Both the position numbers and the translations under genes were made by a program. Positions 1 through 7,271 of a stretch of DNA of 7,271 nucleotides are shown one piece after another. The stretch is from contig JAFDCW010000209.1 in NCBI GenBank assembly GCA_019312705.1, positions 1 to 7,271 of the forward strand, written 5' to 3'. Positions within the stretch are counted from its first letter, which is position 1, and each line of letters starts with the position of its first letter. The stretch is from Deltaproteobacteria bacterium. GTDB taxonomy: Bacteria > Myxococcota > Polyangia > Polyangiales > B10-G4. Under the pieces are notes generated by a model. The model was not told the DNA's origin, did not search any database, and saw only the letters and a program-made list of their open reading frames with translations.

Positions 1-937
1 GACCGTACTCAGCCAGGCCCGAACCCAACTCGGAGCGGAGGCCGGCGGCGGAGGCTATCGCAGCAACCCCCAGGACGCCCGCCTGACCGACGGTGGCGCC
101 CTCTTCGTGAGCCGCTTCGCGCGCAACCCCGACCCGGGCGCGCCTGCCCTCGACCTCGGCAACGACCTCGTCGAACTCGATGCCGAAGGCCCCGTCCGGC
201 GCATCGATTTCAGCTCATTGAACGCCGATGCCGACGGCACCCTGACTTTCGCCCGGCCAGGGCGCATCGCCCGCCTGGGGGACTACTGGGTCATCGGCCT
301 CGGGCGTCTCAGCGCGGACTTCATGACGGCGGGCCCCGGCGCGGTGGCGGTCCTCGACACCCTGGACACCCTGGACGGCATGCACGGCATGCACGGACCG
401 ACAAGCCTCACGACCGTCCTGCTCCCGGACCTCGCGAACTGCCCGGAGGTCCGCGAGAGTCCGACGGGCAACAGCGTGTTTGTCGTCTGCTCCGGCGATA
501 CCTTCACGCCCACCACGGCGACGCGTCGGGACCGGGCGGGGGTCGTGCGCATCGTCCTCGGTCCCGATGGCCCAGCTCTCGCCGAGGTCTACCGGGCCGC
601 CGAAGATCCCGCGGGGCCCGTGCCCTCGGGGGCGCCGGTCCCCGTGGACGACGCGCGGGTGGTGGTCGTGAGCGCAGGGGACGCGGCCCAGGCAGACGCC
701 CTCTTCACGGTGGATTTGACCCGCCTCACGCACCAACGCTGGCACGAGGCTGGGAACGCCTTCGTGCTCGGCACCGGCGCCTTCGATGCGGGGACGAATC
801 GGCTGCTCATGCCCGACGCCGAAGAGGGTGTGCTGCGTTTCACCCTCGACGGCCTCACGGCAACCGCCGAGACGACGGTCGACCCGTCGCCGTGCCGGGG
901 GCTGCCGGCCCGGGAGGTTACGGCCCTGGCATTTTGA
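1..937 (+). CDS. Partial secreted-type beta-propeller-like protein, 3' part only
   Basis: The frame is open from base 2 to a TGA at 935-937, giving 311 visible residues. The true start lies left of the window; the GTG at 107 is only an internal valine codon. I do not recognise a named family. The text reads like the YncE/six- or seven-bladed propeller proteins and putative lipoproteins common in myxobacteria: repeated short beta-strand blocks of the type 'D-GG-LFVSRF' and 'NDLVELD', then repeated 'V-VLD' and 'RVVVVSAG' strands separated by Gly/Asp/Pro loops. Three cysteines (about residues 147, 163 and 298) would suit an exported, disulfide-containing protein. The C-terminus closes with a 'PSPCRGLPxRE' segment. 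There is no transmembrane segment in the visible part, and any signal peptide would be off-window. Two tandem 9-base duplications sit in a loop at residues 119-131. The Hsp33 gene follows 58 bases downstream on the same strand, so the two could share a transcript. The CDS is well supported; the propeller assignment is an inference. Confidence 0.72.
   Translation, partial: TVLSQARTQLGAEAGGGGYRSNPQDARLTDGGALFVSRFARNPDPGAPALDLGNDLVELDAEGPVRRIDFSSLNADADGTLTFARPGRIARLGDYWVIGLGRLSADFMTAGPGAVAVLDTLDTLDGMHGMHGPTSLTTVLLPDLANCPEVRESPTGNSVFVVCSGDTFTPTTATRRDRAGVVRIVLGPDGPALAEVYRAAEDPAGPVPSGAPVPVDDARVVVVSAGDAAQADALFTVDLTRLTHQRWHEAGNAFVLGTGAFDAGTNRLLMPDAEEGVLRFTLDGLTATAETTVDPSPCRGLPAREVTALAF
356..394 (+). 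repeat. Two adjacent in-frame 9-bp tandem duplications
   Basis: GACACCCTG occurs twice back to back (356-364, 365-373), followed by GAC. Immediately after, GGCATGCAC occurs twice back to back (377-385, 386-394). Both units are three codons long, so they add the repeated tripeptides DTL-DTL and GMH-GMH to the partial propeller-like protein without changing frame. They look like replication-slippage duplications in a surface loop. Confidence 0.85.
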
Positions 938-986
938 GGCTGCTCTCGGACGCCCTGAGCTTGCCGGCGACGCCGAGGCGTGGGAC

Positions 987-992
987 GAAGGA
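987..992 (+). promoter_or_regulatory. Probable ribosome binding site of hslO
   Basis: GAAGGA lies three bases before the ATG at 996, inside a purine-rich stretch (GGGACGAAGGAACG). The spacing is on the short side. It is the only Shine-Dalgarno-like sequence near the start, and it supports the choice of 996 over the upstream in-frame ATG at 786, which lies inside the preceding gene. Confidence 0.55.
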
Positions 993-995
993 ACG

Positions 996-1856
996 ATGGC
1001 CGAAGTGAACGACCGCGTACTGCGAGGGATGACCAACGAGGGCGGATTCCGCGTCATCACCGCCCGGACGACCGACACCGTCCGGGCTGCGGTGGCGGCG
1101 CAGGGAGCGACGGGCATCGTCGCCCAGCGGTTCGGAGAGCTGCTCACCGCCGCCGTGCTCTACCGCGAGACCATGGCGCCCCAGCTGCGAGTGCAGGCGA
1201 TCCTCCAGGGTGCCACCGGAGGACAGCTGGTCGCAGACTCCAAGCCCGACGGCTCGGCCCGAGGCCTGGTCCGCCTGCCAAAGGGCAAAGACGACATCAC
1301 CCTCGCCGGCGGCCAGCTGCACATGGAGCGCACCATGCCCCGAGGCGACGTTCACAAGGGGATCGTCGAAGTGCCCATGGATACCCAGGGGTCCCCGGTG
1401 TCCGCTGCGCTCATGAGCTACCTCCAGACGTCCGAGCAGGTGGTCAGCATGATGAGCGTCGGCTGTCGCATCGTCGACGGCGAGGTCACGCACGCCGGGG
1501 GCTACCTCTTGCAGCTTCTCCCGGAACTCGAAGAGACCCTGCTGATGCTCATGACGGAGCGCCTCGAGGATTTCCGCTCGATGGAAGACCTCTTCGACGG
1601 CGTCGCTGATACCCCCGAGCACCTGCTCAGCGAGCTGCTCTACGGCATCCCCTACACCACCCTCGACGACTCCGAGGTCCGCTTCGCCTGCACGTGCAGC
1701 CAGGTCCGCGTCATGGCCAGTCTCGGCACCCTCGGCCGCGTCGACATCGAAGACCTGATGCGCGACGGCACGCCCCTCGAGATGAACTGCGACTACTGCG
1801 GCAGCGAATACCACGTCTCGCCAGAGCAGCTGCGCGGCATGCTCGACCCGACCTGA
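996..1856 (+). CDS. hslO: Hsp33 redox-regulated molecular chaperone
   Basis: This 286-residue protein matches Hsp33 over its whole length. Hsp33 is a cytoplasmic, ATP-independent holdase. In reducing conditions zinc is bound by four cysteines; oxidation releases the zinc, forms disulfides and switches on binding of unfolding proteins. The N-terminal substrate-binding and dimerisation domain (about 1-180) carries the family signatures 'YLQTSEQ' (residues 142-148) and 'GGYLLQLLPE' (168-177). The C-terminal redox domain has CXC at Cys232/Cys234 and CXXC at Cys265/Cys268, inside 'FACTCS' and 'NCDYCGSEYH'. With the start at 996 these cysteine numbers equal those I recall for E. coli Hsp33, which supports this start, as does the nearby GAAGGA. 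The frame remains open upstream to 786, but that extension overlaps the previous gene and reads as Arg-rich shadow sequence. One further cysteine (157) lies outside the switch. The protein appears intact with all zinc ligands. It converges with the FKBP gene, whose stop lies about 100 bases away. Confidence 0.96.
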   Translation: MAEVNDRVLRGMTNEGGFRVITARTTDTVRAAVAAQGATGIVAQRFGELLTAAVLYRETMAPQLRVQAILQGATGGQLVADSKPDGSARGLVRLPKGKDDITLAGGQLHMERTMPRGDVHKGIVEVPMDTQGSPVSAALMSYLQTSEQVVSMMSVGCRIVDGEVTHAGGYLLQLLPELEETLLMLMTERLEDFRSMEDLFDGVADTPEHLLSELLYGIPYTTLDDSEVRFACTCSQVRVMASLGTLGRVDIEDLMRDGTPLEMNCDYCGSEYHVSPEQLRGMLDPT

Positions 1857-1957
1857 ACGGCTCGCGGCTGCATCGGCCAGAGCAGCGCGTCACGATGCGT
1901 GGCCCGGTCGACGCGGCCGAGGGCGCAGATCAGGCGCCGGCCCGGCTTCAGCGCCCC

Positions 1958-2395
1958 TCAGGGCTCCGCGATGGCGATGAGCTGGACGTCGAAGACCAGC
2001 ATGCCCGCCGGGGCACCGGAGCGTCCGCCGTAGGCGAGGTCCTCGGGGATCCAGAGCCGGCGGGTTTCTCCCGTGACCATCAGCTGCAGCCCTTCGGTCC
2101 ATCCATCGATGACTCGGTTCAACGGAAACTCGGCGGTCTCGCCCCGGGCCACCGACGAGTCGAACATCGCCCCATCGGTCGTCCAACCCGTGTAGTGGAC
2201 CTCGACGGTGTCGGTGGCGGCCGGGTGCGTCGCGCCGGTCCCTTCGGTGATCACCCGGCTCGCGAGGCCCGAGGCCGTGCGCTCGGCATCGGCCGGGACC
2301 GCCGCGACGTCGGCCGGAGCCGGGATGTCGGCGGACTCGGAGCAACCCGCGAGCAAGAGGAGCGCGGAGGCGACAGTCATGAGAAGCGTTCGCAT
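1958..2395 (-). CDS. FKBP-type peptidyl-prolyl cis-trans isomerase, lipoprotein
   Basis: This 145-residue protein is a single FKBP domain behind a lipoprotein signal peptide. The enzyme interconverts cis and trans peptide bonds before proline and so assists folding. Residues 1-17 have a short basic n-region (MR), a hydrophobic core and the lipobox LAG-Cys18, so it should be lipidated on Cys18 and face the periplasm. Ser at +2 gives no inner-membrane retention signal by the E. coli rule. After an Ala/Pro/Asp-rich tether (about 19-40), the FKBP core runs from about 60 to 142. It shows the active-site pattern 'VHYTGW' (Tyr68), 'MFDSS' (Phe78, Asp79), Phe90, 'VIDGW' (95-99, Trp99 forming the pocket floor), 'IPEDLAYG' (Tyr122) and 'MLVFDVQL' (Phe135). 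The start at 2395 gives the best signal peptide. Only a weak GGAA lies about ten bases upstream, and a second Met at residue 6 is the alternative. It follows the large regulator on the same strand after 92 bases; co-transcription is possible but not shown. Confidence 0.94.
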   Translation of the reverse strand: MRTLLMTVASALLLLAGCSESADIPAPADVAAVPADAERTASGLASRVITEGTGATHPAATDTVEVHYTGWTTDGAMFDSSVARGETAEFPLNRVIDGWTEGLQLMVTGETRRLWIPEDLAYGGRSGAPAGMLVFDVQLIAIAEP

Positions 2396-2487
2396 GGCGG
2401 GAGGATTCCACGATGCCGGCGTGAGTCAACGGCAGGGGCAAAGTCGGTAGCGGGGGGCTGCGCGCGGCGTTGCCGGCCGATACTCCG

Positions 2488-5400
2488 TCACTGCCCGGGG
2501 CGCACGATCTCGTAGCGGTCCATCTTGCGATAGAACGTCGCGCGGGCGATGCCCATCTCTCGGGACGCGCGAACCACGTTCCACCCCACCAGGTCGAGAA
2601 CGGCCCGCATGCGGGCCGCCTCCCCCGCTACGAAGCCTCGACGGGTAGGCGGTTCGGCCGCGTCGACTGCACTTCGAGGTAGGTCGACGTGGTCGAGACG
2701 ATCGGTATCGCTGAGTAGGAGGGACTTGGTCAGAACGTTCTGGAGCTGACGTACGTTTCCGGGCCACGCATGGGCCATGAGGGCACCGAGGGCACGAGGG
2801 CCGAGCACGGGGCTCTCGCGGTCGTAACGCTGACCAAGGCGGGCGAGAATGCGTTCGGCGATGGCGGGGATGTCCTCGACCCGCTCGCGGAGGGGTGGCA
2901 GTTCGACCTCGACCACAGCGACGCGGTAGTAGAGGTCCTCCCGAAAACGCCCCTTCTCGATTTCTGCCTTCAGGTCTCGGTTCGTGGCGCAGACCACGCG
3001 CACGTCCACTTTGCGCGCCGTCTCCGCACCGAGGGGCCTCACCTCGCGCTCCTGCAACACCCGGAGGAGCTTCACCTGCATGCCCGGCGCCATCTCGCCG
3101 AGTTCGTCCAGAAATATCGTCCCCGAATCCGCCGCGAGGAAGAGCCCCTGGTGGTCGCGGTTCGCGCCGGTAAACGCCCCCTTTCGATAGCCGAAGAGCT
3201 CCGCTTCGAGGAGGTTGTCCGGAAGGGCTCCACAGTTGATGGCGACGAAGGGACCGTCGCGCCGCTCGGAGTGGGCGTGCATGCTGCGCGCGATCAGCTC
3301 CTTGCCCGTGCCGGTCTCGCCACGGATCAGCACCGTCACGTCCGTTGCCGACACTCGGTCCATTACCTGGAAGACCCGCTCCATCGCGCGACTCGACCCC
3401 ACGATGTCATCGTAGGCATGCCCGTGCCTGGAAACTCGGGCGACTTTCAGCTCTTCGTCGAGCTGCTCGATCTGGAGCCGCTGCCCCTCCATGAGCGCGC
3501 GGGTTCTTTCCCGCTCCGCCTCGAGCGCCGAGGTACGCCGCGACAAGTCCTCGACGAGTCGCGCTTGGGTGAGTGCAATGGCCACCTGATCCGCGAGCGC
3601 GAGCAGAGTCGGAATCACTGCCTCGTCGAAGTGCCCGTGCTGGAACCGGTTGTCGAGATAGATCGCCCCGACCACGCCATCGGGGGAGGAGATGGGCACG
3701 CAAGCGATGGACTTGAGCTGCATGGCGTGAACGGAGGCGTTCGCGGAGAAGCGCGCATCGATGGCCGCGTCCACCGTCACGACCGGGTCCCCCGTTTCCA
3801 TTACCCGTTCCGCAATGCCGCGACTGAACTTGAGGTGCGAACGGCCGATCTGTTCGCGGTCGATGTTGCGGGCAACTGCGACCCGAAACTTGCGAACGGC
3901 ACCAGAGGCAGTCCGGCGGCTCTTACGCCGGTCCGGCGCCGAGACGATTAGAAAGCCTCGCTCCGCACGGCTGAGGGCGACGGCCGCGTCCATGGCCTCC
4001 CGCAAGACATCCTCGGTAGTCCGCGCCGAGTTCAGTCGGCGGTTGATGTCGAGGAGCCGCATCAAGCGCTCGTTTTGCTGGGCCAACGAGGGCGCCTGGG
4101 CAGGCTCCGCTTGGGGCCCTGGGCTGGACGGCAAGGCGGGGGGAAGAGCTCGGCGCGGGACCTGGACGCGACGAAGGAAGCCTCCTCGGTGCTCGTGGGG
4201 GAGCGTCGCCACCACGCGCTCCGCAATCTCCTGCGCTCGGTCCGCATGTCGAAGAGCGAGCTTGCTTGCACCGGTCCGCTCGAACGCCGCGGCGAGCAAC
4301 CCGTGAAGACGGGCACGGAGAATACGATCGCCGGCCGCCTCCGCTCGAGCGCTCGCCGCCTCCAAGATCGTGACGGACCGCGCGGGATCACCCGTCAATA
4401 GGTGTTGTCCCTCGATGAGCCCGAGCCGCGCGAGCAGGTCGTCGCTCTTGGTGGCGCTCACGAGGGTGCGCGCCTCCTCGACGGACGCCGCGATGAGAGA
4501 AGGGTCACCCCCACCGAGCACGGCCTCGGCACGAGAGAGGGCCACCTCGGCCTGCTCTCTACGTGCGCCTTCGGAGGCAAATGCATCACCGGCCTCGGCA
4601 AGCCACCGGAGTGCCGTTTCCCATTCTCCCCGCTCGGACGCGATCTCTCCTTTCACCGACTGGGCCGCCGCGCACATGAAATGCATGCCCGCCTCACGGG
4701 CGCGAGCCTCGGCCCTGTCGGCATAGGTCGCTCCGTGGTCGAAGGAGCCGAGGTCGACATAGAGACGAGCGAGGTTGAAGAGAAGGCGCGCTTCGGCACT
4801 CGGCATGCCGACGGCGGTCGCCATCCGGAGACCGCGGGTGTAGGCCGAGAGCGCAGTCCCGAGCTCGCCCAGACGATGGGCCGCCGCCGCATGGTTGAGC
4901 GCTGCAGGCACGACGAGTTCGTCGAGGCGCTGCGACGTGACGAGGGCCTCGGCTTGCCGAAAAGACTCGGCCGCCTCGGATGCTCGCCCCCGCTGAAAGT
5001 CGACAGTGCCTCGGGCGCTGAGAGCGCGGAATCGCCCGCGCACGTCGTTGGTGGCTTCGAGGACCCGGGCTGCCTCATCGGCGAGGGCTCGTGCCTCGTA
5101 GGGGTCTCCGAGAAAGCTAATCGAGAGCGCCGCGTCACAGAGCAGATGGCCCCGCATCTTCGGGGTCGGACCGAGAGCGAGGCCCCGGTCTGCGACCTGC
5201 TTCGCCTCGGCATGGTCGCCGGTCTTGATGAGGGCGAGGCTCAACTGCTCGAGCGCCCGGACCCGAACCTCAGGGTGCACGGCATCGGCCGCCGCTCGGC
5301 GCAGCAGACGGATGGCGCGGTTTGAATCCCCGAGCTGCGCATAACAGCCCCCGGCGCGGCTACGGATACGTGCGCGCACGAGGGGGTCGGGTCGGCTGCG

Positions 5401-7271
5401 CAGTGCCCGGGTGAGCACCGCGAGGGCGCCCCGGGCGTCGCCGGCCAACTCGCGAATCTCCGCGACGAGCAAGCTGAGTTCCGGGCTGGGTTCAACGTGC
5501 TCGAGGAAGTTCGCGACCGATACGAAGAGGTCGGGTGAGCGCACCGCGGCATCGCGACTGCGAAGCAACTCACGAGCCGCGTCGGGGGCCATGCCCCCCC
5601 GGGCCCGGTGGAAGAGAAGTCGAGCCTCGACGTCGTCTGCTATTCGACTGCCTGCGCCGACCTCTCTCAGTCGGGCCTCGAGCAGCGCCGCGTGGCGACG
5701 GTGGGCCTCGTGCATGGAGGCCTCGCCGAGGGCCGCTTCGATGGCCCCCGCGCTGGCTCTTCGGGTGAGGGCGAGGCCTCCCTCGGTCGGACGCAGGAGT
5801 CCGCAATCGACGAGGTCGAAGATCGCGGAGGGTTCGAGTTCCTGGACTCTTTGATCGCTCAACTCGCCGCCGGCGGCGACCAAGAGCGCGAGCACCCGGA
5901 GACCCGAAGCGTCGAGGGCATCGAGGTCGGCGGAGGTTCGAAAGGCTCGACCCTCTCCGCTCACGAGCTTCGTCAGATCGGAGAGCTCGAGGTCACGGGC
6001 CGAGGCCGCAACGACGAGCGCGTACACATCCGCCGGAAAGCCGCCGGTCGCGGCCATGAGGCCCCGGAGCTGCCGCGAAGGCAGTGAGTTGCCGAGCCAC
6101 CGCTCGATCTCCGGAAGCGAGAGTGGGCCAAGCTCGAACTGCTCGAGTCCCGCATCTTCGCCCTCGAACGCGGCAGCACCGGATGTCACCAAGGTCACCG
6201 GGCCGCCCACCGACAGCGTACGGAGGAGAGCCGTCAGGAGACGAGCTTCGGCGTCGTCGAGAACATGCACGTCGTCCATGAGGAGGACGACCGGCCGATC
6301 GCTCCGAGCCAGGCCCTCCCACGCATCGAGAGCGTCGCCCATGCTGTCGACCCGCGCGTCGCCTCCCGCGGCCCGTTCCAAGAGAGACGCCACGGCGCGC
6401 GGTTGCCGGGCATTGCCTTCGATGACTTCGACGTGCTCCTCGGCCCGCCACTTCAGCTCGGTGAGAAGCCGGCTCTTGCCAACCCCGGATGCACCGTGGA
6501 GATGAAACGCACGACGATCGGAGGGGGGCTCGCGTAGCTTCGCGAGGAGTTCGTCGAAGGAAGCGAGCACGTTCGACCGCCCCTCGAGCTGTCCACCGAG
6601 AATCCACGGAGGGCGCCTATAGGGCTCGGCGCCCAGAAGGCAGAGCACTTCGGACGCGTCCGTGGGTCGCATCTCGGGGTCGTCCTGACGAAGCCGCTCA
6701 CCCAAGCGAATTACGTCATCGGGGAACACGATGCCGAGGTCAGCGAGTCGAGCCAACGTCGTTCCGAAAGCGAAGAGGTCGGCGCGATGATCGGGCCGAC
6801 CACCGCGGAGCTCGGGAGCCATGTACCCGGGCGTGCCCGTCGGCCCGGGCGAGGAGGCGCCGTCGAGGGGACGCGCGCAGCTGAAGTCGATGAGGGTTGC
6901 GGATCCGTCTCGGGTCACGATCAGGTTGTCGGGTTTGACGTCGCCATGGCGCAGGCCGATGCGGTGCAGATAGGCCAGGGCACTCACCGCATCGATCAGC
7001 GCGGGGCGTATCGTTTCGAACGATCGCCCTTTCGCCCACTCACCGAGGGGCTGCCCCGCGACGTGGGCGGTGGAATAGTAGGGGCGGCGTTCATCACCGA
7101 GGGCAAGCCAACCCAAATCGAAGACGCGCACCAGACGCGGATGGGCTAGCCGAGACAGGAGGCCGAATTCTCGACTCAAGACCGAGGCGAGACCGCGGGC
7201 CGCCGGCCGGAGCACCTTCAGAACGGCGGCCCGGTCGAAGACGAGGTCGCGGACGAGGACCGCCAGACCGA
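2488..7271 (-). CDS. Kinase-STAND NTPase-TPR-GAF-sigma-54 activator-Fis fusion regulator (5' partial)
   Basis: One uninterrupted frame encodes at least 1593 residues; the N-terminus is beyond the right edge. Numbering starts at the GTG codon 7213-7215, which is internal. The Ser/Thr kinase domain reaches to about 195. The ATP-binding Lys is at 7216-7218 in 'AVLKVL', followed by Glu16, catalytic loop 'HGDVKPDN' (Asp92), 'DFS' (Asp110) and 'APE' (133-135). Next is a STAND/MalT-like NTPase (about 203-400): Walker A 'GASGVGKS', Walker B 'VVLLMDDVH' and a GxP-like 'GGFP'. A winged-helix-like segment (428-500), TPR-like helical repeats (about 501-1015) and a Pro/Ala-rich linker follow. The GAF domain (about 1050-1218, 'AIYLDNR') leads into a coiled coil (1219-1260). 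The sigma-54-interacting AAA+ domain (1266-1505) has Walker A 'GETGTGKE', an intact 'GAFTGA', Walker B 'TIFLDELGE' and '[10 protein letters not shown]'. A Fis-type helix-turn-helix (1530-1571) ends the protein. No transmembrane segment is visible, so it should be cytoplasmic. From known families, the last two domains bind upstream DNA and use ATP to open sigma-54 promoters. The kinase, TPR and GAF parts presumably sense signals; ligand and targets are unknown. The kinase-NTPase-TPR-GAF front half resembles cyanobacterial HstK-type proteins, with the histidine kinase replaced by an activator. Confidence 0.95.
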   Translation of the reverse strand, partial: GLAVLVRDLVFDRAAVLKVLRPAARGLASVLSREFGLLSRLAHPRLVRVFDLGWLALGDERRPYYSTAHVAGQPLGEWAKGRSFETIRPALIDAVSALAYLHRIGLRHGDVKPDNLIVTRDGSATLIDFSCARPLDGASSPGPTGTPGYMAPELRGGRPDHRADLFAFGTTLARLADLGIVFPDDVIRLGERLRQDDPEMRPTDASEVLCLLGAEPYRRPPWILGGQLEGRSNVLASFDELLAKLREPPSDRRAFHLHGASGVGKSRLLTELKWRAEEHVEVIEGNARQPRAVASLLERAAGGDARVDSMGDALDAWEGLARSDRPVVLLMDDVHVLDDAEARLLTALLRTLSVGGPVTLVTSGAAAFEGEDAGLEQFELGPLSLPEIERWLGNSLPSRQLRGLMAATGGFPADVYALVVAASARDLELSDLTKLVSGEGRAFRTSADLDALDASGLRVLALLVAAGGELSDQRVQELEPSAIFDLVDCGLLRPTEGGLALTRRASAGAIEAALGEASMHEAHRRHAALLEARLREVGAGSRIADDVEARLLFHRARGGMAPDAARELLRSRDAAVRSPDLFVSVANFLEHVEPSPELSLLVAEIRELAGDARGALAVLTRALRSRPDPLVRARIRSRAGGCYAQLGDSNRAIRLLRRAAADAVHPEVRVRALEQLSLALIKTGDHAEAKQVADRGLALGPTPKMRGHLLCDAALSISFLGDPYEARALADEAARVLEATNDVRGRFRALSARGTVDFQRGRASEAAESFRQAEALVTSQRLDELVVPAALNHAAAAHRLGELGTALSAYTRGLRMATAVGMPSAEARLLFNLARLYVDLGSFDHGATYADRAEARAREAGMHFMCAAAQSVKGEIASERGEWETALRWLAEAGDAFASEGARREQAEVALSRAEAVLGGGDPSLIAASVEEARTLVSATKSDDLLARLGLIEGQHLLTGDPARSVTILEAASARAEAAGDRILRARLHGLLAAAFERTGASKLALRHADRAQEIAERVVATLPHEHRGGFLRRVQVPRRALPPALPSSPGPQAEPAQAPSLAQQNERLMRLLDINRRLNSARTTEDVLREAMDAAVALSRAERGFLIVSAPDRRKSRRTASGAVRKFRVAVARNIDREQIGRSHLKFSRGIAERVMETGDPVVTVDAAIDARFSANASVHAMQLKSIACVPISSPDGVVGAIYLDNRFQHGHFDEAVIPTLLALADQVAIALTQARLVEDLSRRTSALEAERERTRALMEGQRLQIEQLDEELKVARVSRHGHAYDDIVGSSRAMERVFQVMDRVSATDVTVLIRGETGTGKELIARSMHAHSERRDGPFVAINCGALPDNLLEAELFGYRKGAFTGANRDHQGLFLAADSGTIFLDELGEMAPGMQVKLLRVLQEREVRPLGAETARKVDVRVVCATNRDLKAEIEKGRFREDLYYRVAVVEVELPPLRERVEDIPAIAERILARLGQRYDRESPVLGPRALGALMAHAWPGNVRQLQNVLTKSLLLSDTDRLDHVDLPRSAVDAAEPPTRRGFVAGEAARMRAVLDLVGWNVVRASREMGIARATFYRKMDRYEIVRPGQ

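Noticed and set aside
740..755. TGGCACG resembling a sigma-54 -24 element
   Set aside because: The -12 part reads TGGGA instead of TTGCA/T, so the essential GC is missing, and the site is inside a coding region about 240 bases before hslO.
215..1147. Long antisense frame (310 codons) across the first gene and into hslO
   Set aside because: It is opposite two well-supported coding regions, has Arg/His-rich low-information content, and crosses a gene boundary. It is a typical shadow frame of GC-rich DNA.
1933..1955. GGCGC...GCGCC inverted repeat in the convergent gap between hslO and the FKBP gene
   Set aside because: The stem is only five pairs with a 13-base loop and no T-tract on either strand, so it is not a convincing intrinsic terminator. 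I see nothing else in this 101-base gap.
2406..2429. TTGACT (- strand, 2424-2429) as a -35 box for the FKBP gene
   Set aside because: No acceptable -10 box lies 16-18 bases on (best is AATCCT, three of six matches), and the leader would be almost absent.
1890..2441. 183-codon - strand frame overlapping the FKBP gene
   Set aside because: It is the FKBP gene read in another frame. The 1958-2395 frame carries the lipobox and all FKBP active-site motifs.
2465..2482. Small CGGC-AAC-GCCG hairpin just after the regulator stop codon
   Set aside because: The stem is four pairs with no following U-run. Such hairpins are expected by chance at this GC content.
2770..3951. 393-codon + strand frame
   Set aside because: It lies entirely antisense to the sigma-54 and GAF domains of the regulator, whose motifs are unmistakable; no domain is recognisable in the antisense product.

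Overview
The window is GC-rich DNA with the strong G/C third-position bias of a large-genome bacterium. A Ser/Thr kinase fused to a NTPase, TPR repeats, GAF and a sigma-54 activator suggests a member of the Myxococcota (former deltaproteobacterial myxobacteria). So does the lipoprotein/propeller style of the neighbouring secreted proteins. This placement is inferred from protein style; no rRNA or other marker is present.

There are four genes in two convergent pairs. On the + strand come the 3' part of an unrecognised, probably exported, beta-propeller-like protein (cut by the left edge, ending at 937) and a complete Hsp33 redox chaperone (hslO, 996-1856). On the - strand, reading from the right edge, come a very large signalling protein (7271 to 2488, its N-terminus beyond the window) and then a small FKBP-type prolyl isomerase lipoprotein (2395 to 1958). 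The Hsp33 and FKBP genes meet tail to tail across about 100 bases. Coding density is high: the gaps are about 58, 101 and 92 bases, and none holds an RNA gene, insertion sequence or CRISPR array that I can see.

The notable element is the roughly 1,600-residue regulator. Its domain order is protein kinase, STAND-type NTPase with winged helix, a long TPR-like solenoid, GAF sensor, short coiled coil, sigma-54-interacting AAA+ ATPase with an intact GAFTGA loop, and Fis-type DNA-binding helix-turn-helix. It appears to join several sensing and switching modules to one transcriptional output, with no receiver domain. Hsp33 and the FKBP lipoprotein are both protein-folding factors, one cytoplasmic and one envelope-attached. 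Nothing in the sequence proves that the regulator controls either, and I found no convincing -24/-12 promoter in the window.
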